This document shows positions 6,681 through 13,781 of a stretch of DNA of 14,332 nt, piece by piece. The notes under the pieces are model-generated. The model was given only the letters and a program-made list of their open reading frames with translations. It searched no databases and was not told the origin of the DNA. The DNA lies in contig JAZKEM010000089.1 in NCBI GenBank assembly GCA_040387055.1, positions 1-14,332 of the forward strand, given 5' to 3'. This stretch comes from Stenotrophobium sp040387055. GTDB lineage: Bacteria > Pseudomonadota > Gammaproteobacteria > Nevskiales > Nevskiaceae. A program made the translations under genes and the position numbers. Position 1 is the stretch's first letter, and the number at the start of each line of letters is the position of its first letter.

Positions 6681-7922
6681 TTAAGCCTTGAACTGGCCTA
6701 GCGCCTGCGCGAAATCGAACTGCAGATCGGCCAAGTCTTCGATGCCTACAGACAAGCGCACGAGTCCATCGACAATGCCCATCTCTTTGCGACGCTCTGC
6801 GCCCATCTCCCAATAGATGGTGTGAGCGACCGGAATCGCGAGCGTGCGTGTGTCAGACAAATGGCTGGAGACGATGACGAGCTTGAGTGCGTCGAGAAAA
6901 TCGAAGCAATCAAAACCATAACGCAGTTCAAAGCTCAGCAACGTACCGAAGCTGCCTTTGAACAGATCAGCAGCACGCTGATGCTGCGCGTGACTCTTCA
7001 GACCTGGATAGTAAACGCGTGCAATCTGCGGCTGTTTCTCCAGCCACTGTGCAAGTTGTAGTGCGTTGTCGCAGGCGCGGCCTAAGCGCAGCACCAGTGT
7101 TTCTGCACCGACAGAAATGCGGTGCGCATCTTCAGCGCGCAACGTGGCGCCAAAGTCACGCAGACCTTTTTTGCGGATTTGCAGAATGCCCCAGTTGGCG
7201 GCATCGCCCTTTTTATACGCAGGCAGAATGTTGGGATATTTCGACCAGTCGAACAGACCCGTGTCGCTAACCGAACCACCCATGGAGTTGCCGTGACCGC
7301 CGATGCCTTTGGTCAGTGCGTGCACGACGAGGCCGGCCTGCACATCACGGCCGCGTAGCAGCACCGGTGTGGTGAGCGTGTTGTCGACGACATAGAGCAA
7401 CTGCTTTTCAGCGCAAAGTGCGCCGATGCCCGCGAGATCGGCGATCTGCGTGCGTGGGTTGGCGATGGTTTCGACAAACACGATGCGCGTATTCGGGCGC
7501 ACTGCGGCAGCAACCTGCTTAACGTCGGTTGCATCCACAAAGCTGACTTCAACGCCCATGCTCTGCAGCGTTTGAAACAGGCTATTGGTATTGCCGAACA
7601 GGAACGCGCTGCTGACGATGTGATCGCCACTACGCAGCAAGGACACCAGCGCAGCAGCAATCGCAGCCATGCCGGTTGAGAAGCAAGCGGTAGCGCGTGC
7701 TTCTTCAAGTAAATTGATTTTGGCTTCCAGCGCTGCGCCTGTCGGGTTGCCCTGACGTGCATAAACGTAGCCGGATTGTTCGCCCTTGAATACTGCCGCC
7801 AGATCGCGTGCGGAGCCCTGCGTGTAGGCCGCAGACGTGTGCATGGGTTTGTGCACAGCGCCGTGCTCGACGCCGGTGACGTGGTCCGAATGCAGAATGC
7901 GTGTGGTAATGCCGTACTTCAT
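6681..7922 (-). CDS. Cystathionine gamma-synthase family PLP-dependent enzyme
   Basis: This is a member of the Cys/Met-metabolism PLP-enzyme family (cystathionine gamma-synthase, gamma-lyase, O-acyl-homoserine sulfhydrylase). PLP would be bound by Lys205 in HALTKGIGGHGN and Asp180 in YVVDNT; YVYARQGNPT near residue 52 is the usual phosphate and partner-subunit contact, and FSTGMAAIAA is the PLP phosphate loop. The subfamily, with GVEHGAVHKPMHTS at the start and IPVAHTIYWEMGAERR at the end, is widespread in proteobacteria under the generic name cystathionine gamma-synthase family protein, and its substrate cannot be fixed from sequence. In many relatives metZ holds the place after purF, but this is not classic MetZ. 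I choose ATG 7922 (413 aa) over an upstream TTG at 7934, because TTGAGG lies six bases before the ATG. A long hairpin precedes the gene. Confidence 0.92.
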   Translation of the reverse strand: MKYGITTRILHSDHVTGVEHGAVHKPMHTSAAYTQGSARDLAAVFKGEQSGYVYARQGNPTGAALEAKINLLEEARATACFSTGMAAIAAALVSLLRSGDHIVSSAFLFGNTNSLFQTLQSMGVEVSFVDATDVKQVAAAVRPNTRIVFVETIANPRTQIADLAGIGALCAEKQLLYVVDNTLTTPVLLRGRDVQAGLVVHALTKGIGGHGNSMGGSVSDTGLFDWSKYPNILPAYKKGDAANWGILQIRKKGLRDFGATLRAEDAHRISVGAETLVLRLGRACDNALQLAQWLEKQPQIARVYYPGLKSHAQHQRAADLFKGSFGTLLSFELRYGFDCFDFLDALKLVIVSSHLSDTRTLAIPVAHTIYWEMGAERRKEMGIVDGLVRLSVGIEDLADLQFDFAQALGQFKA

Positions 7923-7932
7923 TGTGAGCCTC

Positions 7933-7972
7933 AAAATCGTGACCGCGACGCCTACGCCGCGGTCACGATTTT
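7933..7972 (-). terminator. 15-bp perfect hairpin between DUF2059 gene and PLP-enzyme gene
   Basis: AAAATCGTGACCGCG (7933-7947) and its exact reverse complement CGCGGTCACGATTTT (7958-7972) flank a 10-base loop, two bases after the DUF2059 stop. In the minus direction the stem ends in TTTT, immediately followed by GAGG, which serves as the ribosome binding site of the next gene. It fits a terminator or partial terminator (attenuator) for purF-DUF2059 transcripts. It may work in both directions, because the stem is symmetrical with A and T runs at its ends. Confidence 0.7.
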
Positions 7973-7974
7973 AC

Positions 7975-8514
7975 TCACTTCTTGGGCGCGGGTGCGGCCT
8001 TCGCTTTCTGATTGACTTTGAGCTCTGCTTCCAAGCGGCGTGAAATGTCCTGCAGCTTAGGTACCAGCGCACGCAGGCGTGCTTGTGTAGAGCCCATCGT
8101 CAGCTGACTCAGCTGTGGCGCTTTCTGGAGGTAAGCCTGACCAGTTTTCGAGGTGTAGAACTTGATCAGATCGCTGACTTCTTCTTCGGTAAACGTCGTC
8201 GAATAGGCTTTGACCATATCTGGCTTGAGCTTGGCCCAAGACAGTTCTGGCATGACGGTGGTGTTCAGTTCTTTCGAATACTTGTCGATGATCGGCTTAT
8301 CTGCCGCGCCCAGATTCAACTGCTGAATCTGCTGAGCCAAGGAACCCTGAATCTGCGCTTGCAGCAGTTTGGCGGTGTTGTCGGCGTGAGTGATCTCGAG
8401 CAGCTTCTCAACTGTTTTGGTGCTAGCGCCGCCACCCGTGGTGGCAGCCGGTGCAGCGGCCCAAAGCGACGTAACGCTGAGCATCAATACAGCAGTAAGG
8501 ATCGACTTAAACAT
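7975..8514 (-). CDS. DUF2059 domain secreted protein
   Basis: This 179-residue protein has a signal peptide (MFKSILTAVLMLSVTSLWA, probable cleavage near residue 19) and so is likely periplasmic. The body is almost entirely helical in appearance. The segment near residues 100-135 (KPDMVKAYSTTFTEEEVSDL, then IKFYTSKTGQAYLQKAP) is the hallmark of DUF2059, a domain of unknown function common in proteobacteria. The C-terminus is Lys/Ala/Pro-rich (KAKAAPAPKK). GGAG lies eight bases before the ATG. It starts 33 bases after the purF stop with no terminator between them, so it is probably the last gene of the cvpA-purF transcript before the hairpin at 7933-7972. I do not assign a function. Confidence 0.88.
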   Translation of the reverse strand: MFKSILTAVLMLSVTSLWAAAPAATTGGGASTKTVEKLLEITHADNTAKLLQAQIQGSLAQQIQQLNLGAADKPIIDKYSKELNTTVMPELSWAKLKPDMVKAYSTTFTEEEVSDLIKFYTSKTGQAYLQKAPQLSQLTMGSTQARLRALVPKLQDISRRLEAELKVNQKAKAAPAPKK

Positions 8515-8547
8515 TACGGTAGCTCCGAAGAATTGTTGTATTTGGCT

Positions 8548-10062
8548 TTAAGCGTTCTTGAGTTCGATAACAGTTTGCGCACTGCGCGTGCGTTTCTGCT
8601 TGGCAGCGTCTGAGCGGAACAGTTCAAGCTGACTCAGATACTCGCTGCTGATGTCTTGCGTGACGTACTCGCCGGTGAACACCGAGGTGTCAAAGCGCGT
8701 GATGTTCTTATTGCCTTGGCGCACGGCTTCGATCAAATCTGGCAGATCCTGATAGATCAGGCGATCAGCGCCCAACAGCTGTTCAAGCTGTTCGTTGCTG
8801 CGGCCGTGAGCAACGAGCTCAACGGTGGTTGGCATGTCGATGCCGTAGACGTTGGGGTAACGAACCGGCGGCGATGCGGAAGCGAAGTAAACCTTCTTCG
8901 CACCGGAGTCGCGTGCCATCTGAATGATTTCCTGACTCGTCGTGCCGCGAACGATGGAGTCATCCACCAGCAATACGTTCTTGCCTTTGAACTCGATGCC
9001 GACTGGATTGAGTTTCTGGCGCACGGACTTCTTGCGCTGCGCCTGTCCCGGCATGATGAAGGTACGACCGATGTAGCGATTCTTGATGAAGCCTTCGCGA
9101 TAGTTCACGCCCAAACGTGCCGCCAACTCAGCGCCAGCAACGCGACTGGTATCTGGGATAGGAATGACGACGTCGATATCGTGATCTGGCCATTCGCGCA
9201 GGATTTTTTCTGCGAGCTTGATGCCCATGCGCAGACGCGCTTTGTAAACGTAAATGTTGTCGATCACTGAGTCTGGGCGTGCCAGATAGACGTGCTCGAA
9301 AATGCACGGTGAGTAGATCGGATTAGCAGCGCACTGACGCTTGTGGAGCTTGCCATCATGCGTGATGTAGATCGCTTCGCCTGGCAAGATATCGCCGAGC
9401 ATTTCGTAGCCGAGCGCATTGAGCGCAACTGACTCCGAAGCAATCATGTAATCGCGGCCGCTGGCGGTTTCACGGAAACCGTAAACCACTGGACGAATAC
9501 CGAACGGATCGCGAAAGCCAACAACGCCGTAGCCGGTGATCATCGCAACGCAGGCATACGCGCCGCGGCAGCGATGATGCACGCCGGAGACAGCAGCAAA
9601 GATATCTTCTGGCGACAGACGAAGCGCGTTGCGCTGCATCAGTTCATGTGCAAAAACGTTCAGCAACACCTCGGAGTCAGACTCGGTGTTGAGGTGGCGG
9701 CGATCTTGCAGAAACAGTTCTTGCTTCAGCTCTTCAGCATTGGTCAAGTTGCCGTTATGCGAGAGGGAAATGCCGAATGGCATGTTGGTGTAAAACGGCT
9801 GCGCTTCGGCAGACGTTGAGCAACCCGCTGTCGGATAACGCACATGCCCCACGCCCATTGGGCCGCGTAGCTGCTGCATGTGTTCGTCTTTGTTGAACAC
9901 ATCGCGCACCAGACCATTTTCTTTGCGCAGATAAAGACGATCTTCATCATTGGTGATGATGCCTGCGGCATCCTGACCACGATGTTGAAGCATGGTCAGC
10001 GCGTCAAACAATTCCTGATTGACGTTTGCGCTCTGGGAAACGATGCCTGCAATTCCACACAT
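8548..10062 (-). CDS. purF: Amidophosphoribosyltransferase PurF
   Basis: PurF makes 5-phosphoribosylamine from PRPP and glutamine, the first committed step of purine synthesis. The N-terminal glutaminase domain (about 1-230) begins MCGIAGIV, with Cys2 the nucleophile after Met removal, and has LQHRGQDAAGI, VGHVRYPTAG and SHNGNLTNAEEL (from 101). The C-terminal phosphoribosyltransferase domain carries the PRPP loop VLLVDDSIVRGTTSQE starting at residue 363, and DVVIPIPDTSRVAGAELA before it. The length of 504 residues is normal. CRGAYACVAMI and FRDPFGIRPV are also typical. It follows cvpA by 10 bases, the conserved cvpA-purF arrangement, and a weak AGAGAA lies before the ATG. I see no clear PurR-type operator here, so purine control cannot be read from the sequence. 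Confidence 0.97.
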   Translation of the reverse strand: MCGIAGIVSQSANVNQELFDALTMLQHRGQDAAGIITNDEDRLYLRKENGLVRDVFNKDEHMQQLRGPMGVGHVRYPTAGCSTSAEAQPFYTNMPFGISLSHNGNLTNAEELKQELFLQDRRHLNTESDSEVLLNVFAHELMQRNALRLSPEDIFAAVSGVHHRCRGAYACVAMITGYGVVGFRDPFGIRPVVYGFRETASGRDYMIASESVALNALGYEMLGDILPGEAIYITHDGKLHKRQCAANPIYSPCIFEHVYLARPDSVIDNIYVYKARLRMGIKLAEKILREWPDHDIDVVIPIPDTSRVAGAELAARLGVNYREGFIKNRYIGRTFIMPGQAQRKKSVRQKLNPVGIEFKGKNVLLVDDSIVRGTTSQEIIQMARDSGAKKVYFASASPPVRYPNVYGIDMPTTVELVAHGRSNEQLEQLLGADRLIYQDLPDLIEAVRQGNKNITRFDTSVFTGEYVTQDISSEYLSQLELFRSDAAKQKRTRSAQTVIELKNA

Positions 10063-10072
10063 GATGCGTTCT

Positions 10073-10594
10073 CTAGTGCTTCTGAATAGTCGGTGCGCTT
10101 TCGGGAGTCGGTTTAATCCGATCCAGCCAGCGCTCAGGGATGATTAATTTGAGGTCTTCCGCCAGCCATTCAATGTGCGGAATGAAAGCAGATTGCGTCC
10201 ACCAGCGATCCTGCTTGGCACCCATGGTGCCGGCAATGACGAGGAAGATGCAGGTGAGAAATAAGGCTCGTAGGAAACCGATGGTGGCGCCAAGCGTGCG
10301 ATCAATGCCATCGAGAAAGCTGCCGCGAATCCATTCGGTGAGCAGATACGTGAGGATGGCGCCAATCAGCAGGCCCGCGATAAACAGCACGGCATAGGCA
10401 CAGACGGCGCGGATTTCGGGGCTGGAGATATGCCCGGTTAAAAGACCGGCCACCATATCGCCAAACAGCGAAGCCAGACCAAAGGCCAGCACCCAAGTTA
10501 GAACATTGAGAATCTCACGCGCGAAGCCGCGAAGGAGGCCAATCAGAATGGAAATCAGGAAAACAGCAACGATGCACCAATCCACCCAGATCAT
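10073..10594 (-). CDS. cvpA: CvpA family inner-membrane protein
   Basis: CvpA is a small inner-membrane protein named for its need in colicin V production. Its exact biochemical role is unclear, although relatives have been linked to envelope stress and bile tolerance. The 173-residue product has four clear hydrophobic segments, at about 5-21, 29-46, 64-86 and 102-122. The family signatures are visible: VDWCIVAVFLISILIGLLRGFARE near the start and GSFLDGIDRTLGATIGFLRA at 91-110. A polar C-terminal tail follows. It is directly upstream of purF (10-base gap), as in E. coli, and 94 bases downstream of dedD. That gap contains a possible extended -10 promoter at 10625-10633 (TGCTAAAAT on the minus strand), so cvpA-purF may be transcribed on its own as well as from upstream. 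Confidence 0.93.
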   Translation of the reverse strand: MIWVDWCIVAVFLISILIGLLRGFAREILNVLTWVLAFGLASLFGDMVAGLLTGHISSPEIRAVCAYAVLFIAGLLIGAILTYLLTEWIRGSFLDGIDRTLGATIGFLRALFLTCIFLVIAGTMGAKQDRWWTQSAFIPHIEWLAEDLKLIIPERWLDRIKPTPESAPTIQKH

Positions 10595-10624
10595 TTGGCT
10601 CTACCGTAGTCAATGACGACGCGG

Positions 10625-10646
10625 ATTTTAGCATGCGTGCGACGCA
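10625..10646 (-). promoter_or_regulatory. Possible extended -10 promoter and palindrome upstream of cvpA
   Basis: On the minus strand TGC-TAAAAT (10633-10625) fits an extended -10 element. It would start transcription about 23 bases before the cvpA ATG. Just upstream, overlapping it by a few bases, is the palindrome TGCGTCGCACGCA (10646-10634), five-base arms around CGC, which could be an operator. No good -35 is present. This rests on pattern only. Confidence 0.3.
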
Positions 10647-10688
10647 ATCAGTTCCATTTCGATGCGTTCGCAGCAACGGAATTTGAGC

Positions 10689-11516
10689 CTAATCTCCGAT
10701 CACCGTGCCGGTATAGCCCAGTTTGGCGGCGCTGGCTTGTGCCTGCTTGGCCTGATCCTGCGTTGGGTAGGCACCAAGTCGGGCGCGATAGAGCGTGCCT
10801 TTCTCAGAATCTAGCGGTGAAATGATGCCCTTAAGGCCTTTGGCCTTGAGTTTGTCGAGCAGCTGATGCGCCTTGTCGATGTCGTTAAACGCGCCGAGCT
10901 GTACGTACCAACGTGATTTGGCTGGTGTTGCCGTCGCAGGCTTAGCTGCAACTGTCGTCGCCGGCTTGGGCTCAACCTTTGGTGTTACAGGCGCCGGCAC
11001 TTTGGCAACCGCTTTCGGTGGCGTTTTCTCTACTGGCTTCGTTTTAGGCTTTTCGGGTGCAGGGATTGGTTTCTGCTTCAGGCTTTCTTCAAGCTTGAGA
11101 TCGCGCGGGCTTTCGCTTGTGACGACTTCTGTCTTCTCAGGCGCGGGCGCTGGGACAGGTTTAACAGCTGCGGGCTTGGCCGGTTCAACCGTTGGGGCAC
11201 TCTGAGTCACGACCGGTGCTGCAGGTGTAGCTGCAGGCAATGGCGGCTCTTCAATTTCTGGCGCAGTGTTGGCGTTATCTGTGGTGTTGTCTGCGCCGTT
11301 CTCAACTGGCGTTGGTGTAGCAGCAATGACGGGTGGAACGGGCGTGGGTGCGGCGACGACAGGTTCCGGAGTATTGCCAGTCAGATCCAAAGTGACGCGC
11401 TGGTTGTTCTCATCGGTGTGGACAACGCCCGGGCGCGGCAATAACAGGCTGATGATGAACACAGCCAAGATCAAAATCAGCGCACCGATTAAACGGCGCT
11501 TGAGTGCTTCATCCAT
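10689..11516 (-). CDS. dedD: SPOR domain cell-division protein, DedD type
   Basis: DedD-type proteins sit in the inner membrane and bind denuded septal peptidoglycan through a C-terminal SPOR domain, aiding constriction. The product begins MDEALKRRLIGA, the standard DedD start, with one membrane segment at about 9-26. A long Pro/Ala/Lys/Val-rich periplasmic linker (about 28-200) follows, then a SPOR domain from WYVQLGAFND (202-211) to the end (YRARLGAYPTQDQAKQA inside it). I choose ATG 11516 (275 aa) over the upstream GTG at 11543 because of this conserved start and the GAGA seven bases before it. The ATG overlaps the folC stop by eight bases (ATGGATGA), implying translational coupling. The position between folC and cvpA matches E. 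coli. Confidence 0.92.
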   Translation of the reverse strand: MDEALKRRLIGALILILAVFIISLLLPRPGVVHTDENNQRVTLDLTGNTPEPVVAAPTPVPPVIAATPTPVENGADNTTDNANTAPEIEEPPLPAATPAAPVVTQSAPTVEPAKPAAVKPVPAPAPEKTEVVTSESPRDLKLEESLKQKPIPAPEKPKTKPVEKTPPKAVAKVPAPVTPKVEPKPATTVAAKPATATPAKSRWYVQLGAFNDIDKAHQLLDKLKAKGLKGIISPLDSEKGTLYRARLGAYPTQDQAKQAQASAAKLGYTGTVIGD

Positions 11517-12762
11517 GGAGCATCTCTGCCACTGCGGCGACACTTAAGAACGAACCCGTTACCACCACCCAATCTCCTGCTTGTGCTGCTTGCTGCGCCT
11601 GCGCATAGGCTGCGGGAATATCTGCGCAAATCTGACACTCCAGCCCACTGCCCTGCAAACGTTGCGCGAGTTCTGTCGCACTAAGACCACGTGGGCCAGG
11701 CAAGGTGCCGAGAAAAACTTTTTGCGTGCAACGTGCGAGTGCTTTGCCAACGGCTTCAATCGGTTTATCAGACAACATGCCCAAGACCAGCAGAATGCGT
11801 CCGCCTGCTTTGTCACGGAGCAGATTATCAGCCAAAACCGTTGCCGCTTCTGCGTTATGGCCCACATCAAGTATGACATTGCCGATGCGTTGATAACGTC
11901 CGGCCAACTGTAGCTTGGGCAAGGCGCGGCGAATTGCGTCTTCGGGAATATCCAAAGTCAGGCTTTTTAAGGCGGCGATGGTGCCGCTGGCATTGCGTAG
12001 TTGCATGACGCCACGCATTGCTGGGAATGGCAGTTGCTGTAATTCACCACTCGGCCCATGCCAATTCCAACCTTGTTCACCAACAGAAAAATCAAAATCG
12101 CGATCGATCTGTAGCAATGGGGATTTGAGGGTTTGCGCGATCTCGGCAATAGCAGCAGGGGCATCACTGTCCACGCAAATAACGGGGCGCCCTGCCCGCA
12201 TGATTCCGGCTTTTTCACGCGCAATACTTTCGCGATCAGGGCCGAGCCAGTCGGTGTGATCGAGGCCAATGTTAGTGATCAGCGCGACATCGGCATCAAC
12301 CAGATTGGCTGCATCCAAACGGCCACCCAAACCGATTTCAAGTACCTGCACATCAACGTTCGCTTCGCGAAATAACCACAGCGCCGCGAGCGTGCCGAAT
12401 TCAAAATAGGTGAGTAGCGTTTCGCCTCTCGCCTGATCAATAGCCAGGAAGGCGCGGCAAAGTGCGTCATCACTAACTGGCGTGCCGTTGATAGCGATAC
12501 GTTCGTTGTAACGCAATAAATGCGGAGAGGTGTAGAGACCCGTGCAATTACCGGCTTCATGAAGAATCAACGAAGCTAGTGTTGCGCTTGAGCCTTTGCC
12601 GTTAGTGCCTGCAACCGTTAGCGTGCGGACCTTTTGGCTGGGCAGATCGAGTTTTTGCGCAACAAGGCGAACGCGATCAAGACCAAGCTCAATGGAACGC
12701 GGATTAAGGCCTTCCTGCCACTGTAGCCAGTCGGCAAGAGTCCAGTTTGCTTGTGGGCGCAT
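11509..12762 (-). CDS. folC: Bifunctional dihydrofolate / folylpolyglutamate synthase FolC
   Basis: FolC adds glutamate to dihydropteroate to give dihydrofolate and then lengthens the polyglutamate tail of folates, using ATP, in the cytoplasm. It is a Mur-ligase relative. The P-loop is AGTNGKGSS (Lys56), TSPHLLRYNERI (78-89) is the folate-binding loop, and EIGLGGRLDAAN (142-153, Glu142) is the Mg-binding and omega-loop region, followed by ITNIGLDHTDWLG. The C-terminal domain shows ILDVGHNAEA and LVLGMLSDKP. The length of 417 residues is normal. The ATG at 12762 has no strong Shine-Dalgarno. The gene starts 33 bases beyond a terminator-like hairpin that follows accD, so it depends on read-through or on a promoter I cannot identify. 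Its stop overlaps the dedD start. Confidence 0.96.
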   Translation of the reverse strand: MRPQANWTLADWLQWQEGLNPRSIELGLDRVRLVAQKLDLPSQKVRTLTVAGTNGKGSSATLASLILHEAGNCTGLYTSPHLLRYNERIAINGTPVSDDALCRAFLAIDQARGETLLTYFEFGTLAALWLFREANVDVQVLEIGLGGRLDAANLVDADVALITNIGLDHTDWLGPDRESIAREKAGIMRAGRPVICVDSDAPAAIAEIAQTLKSPLLQIDRDFDFSVGEQGWNWHGPSGELQQLPFPAMRGVMQLRNASGTIAALKSLTLDIPEDAIRRALPKLQLAGRYQRIGNVILDVGHNAEAATVLADNLLRDKAGGRILLVLGMLSDKPIEAVGKALARCTQKVFLGTLPGPRGLSATELAQRLQGSGLECQICADIPAAYAQAQQAAQAGDWVVVTGSFLSVAAVAEMLHG

Positions 12763-12794
12763 GAGGGTGAGACGCGACCCGATTTATTTCAAAA

Positions 12795-12823
12795 CACTCG
12801 CGCTAATCTGCTTAGCGCGAGTG
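12795..12823 (-). terminator. Terminator-like hairpin between accD and folC
   Basis: A perfect 12-base-pair inverted repeat, CACTCGCGCTAA (12795-12806) and TTAGCGCGAGTG (12812-12823), encloses a 5-base loop. On the minus strand it is followed by TTTTGAAATAAAT, a short U-run then AT-rich sequence. It sits 21 bases after the accD stop and is best read as an intrinsic terminator, perhaps incomplete, since folC begins only 32 bases further on. Confidence 0.75.
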
Positions 12824-12844
12824 CTATAGAAATCAAATCTGGAA

Positions 12845-13720
12845 TCAATTCTGCGCCGTAATCGTTGGCGAGAAGTGCGTCATCATCGCAAGGATGCGAT
12901 ACAGCTTTTCACGCATCTCGCGACGATCAATGATCATGTCGATGTGGCCGTGCTCCAGTAGGAATTCAGCACGCTGAAAACCTTCTGGCAATTTCTGACG
13001 CACGGTTTGTTCGATCACGCGTGGACCCGCAAAGCCGATCAGTGCTTTGGGCTCAGCGATGTTGATGTCGCCCAGCATCGCAAGCGAAGCGGATACGCCA
13101 CCCATCGTTGGATGCGTCATCACCGAGATAAACGGCAGACCACGCTCAGCAAGTTTTGCCAACGCTGCACTGGTTTTAGCCATCTGCAACAGCGAGAACA
13201 GCGACTCTTGCATACGAGCGCCACCGCTTGCAGCGAACAGCACCAACGGCGTGCCGTGCTCTAAGGCAGCGTTGACACCGCGCACGAATTTTTCGCCGAC
13301 AACGCTACCCATCGAGCCGCCCATGAAGCTGAATTCGAAAGCCGTCACAACCAGTGGCAAGCCATTCAGCTGACCGCGCATAACAACCAGCGCATCGCGC
13401 TCGTCGGTATCGGTCTGTGCTTCCTTGATTCGCTCGGTGTACTTACGGCTATCGCGGAATTTCAACGGATCGGTCGGGCCCAGTTCATTGCCGAGTTCGA
13501 TGCGTGGTTCTGCATCAAGGAAATGATCAAGGCGCTGACGTGCGCTGATCGTGCGATGTGCACCGCACTTGGGGCAAACCTCTAGCGTGCGCTCCAATTC
13601 AGCGCGATAAAGCACCGACTGACAGCTCTCGCACTTGGTCCACAGTCCTTCTGGCACGTTGCGTTTGCGCGCACCGGCGCTCAGGAGTTTTGAACCTGAA
13701 ATTTTTTCTAGCCAACTCAT
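12845..13720 (-). CDS. accD: Acetyl-CoA carboxylase carboxyltransferase subunit beta AccD
   Basis: AccD forms, with AccA, the carboxyltransferase that moves CO2 from biotin on AccB to acetyl-CoA, giving malonyl-CoA for fatty acid synthesis. The N-terminal zinc ribbon is intact: Cys30, Cys33, Cys49 and Cys52 (WTKCESC...VCPKCGAH). The carboxyltransferase core shows FEFSFMGGSMGSVVGEKF, ASGGARMQESL, MTHPTMGGVSASLAMLGD and ALIGFAGPRVIEQTVRQKLP. The start at ATG 13720 gives MSWLEKI, as in E. coli, and 291 residues; a TTG four codons upstream also opens the frame but is less likely. GGAAGAAGAG lies directly before the ATG as ribosome binding site. It is 61 bases after trpA with no terminator between them, so the two are probably co-transcribed. 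A hairpin follows it. Confidence 0.97.
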   Translation of the reverse strand: MSWLEKISGSKLLSAGARKRNVPEGLWTKCESCQSVLYRAELERTLEVCPKCGAHRTISARQRLDHFLDAEPRIELGNELGPTDPLKFRDSRKYTERIKEAQTDTDERDALVVMRGQLNGLPLVVTAFEFSFMGGSMGSVVGEKFVRGVNAALEHGTPLVLFAASGGARMQESLFSLLQMAKTSAALAKLAERGLPFISVMTHPTMGGVSASLAMLGDINIAEPKALIGFAGPRVIEQTVRQKLPEGFQRAEFLLEHGHIDMIIDRREMREKLYRILAMMTHFSPTITAQN

Positions 13721-13781
13721 CTCTTCTTCCAATCCCCTACCCCTTCAAATCTGCTTAGAGAAAGTCGCAAGTTTTATGAAT

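Noticed and set aside
6670..6813. Extra 48 N-terminal codons of the DUF455 reading frame
   Set aside because: They overlap the 3' end of the PLP-enzyme gene in another frame, and the sequence is Arg-rich and unlike any DUF455 start. The GTG at 6669 fits better.
8656..9270. 204-codon open frame on the plus strand inside purF
   Set aside because: It is antisense to purF, whose motifs are intact throughout. No start signal or family is visible.
11517..11543. GTG start for dedD nine codons upstream
   Set aside because: The nine extra residues only shadow the folC end, while MDEALKRRL at ATG 11516 is the conserved DedD start.
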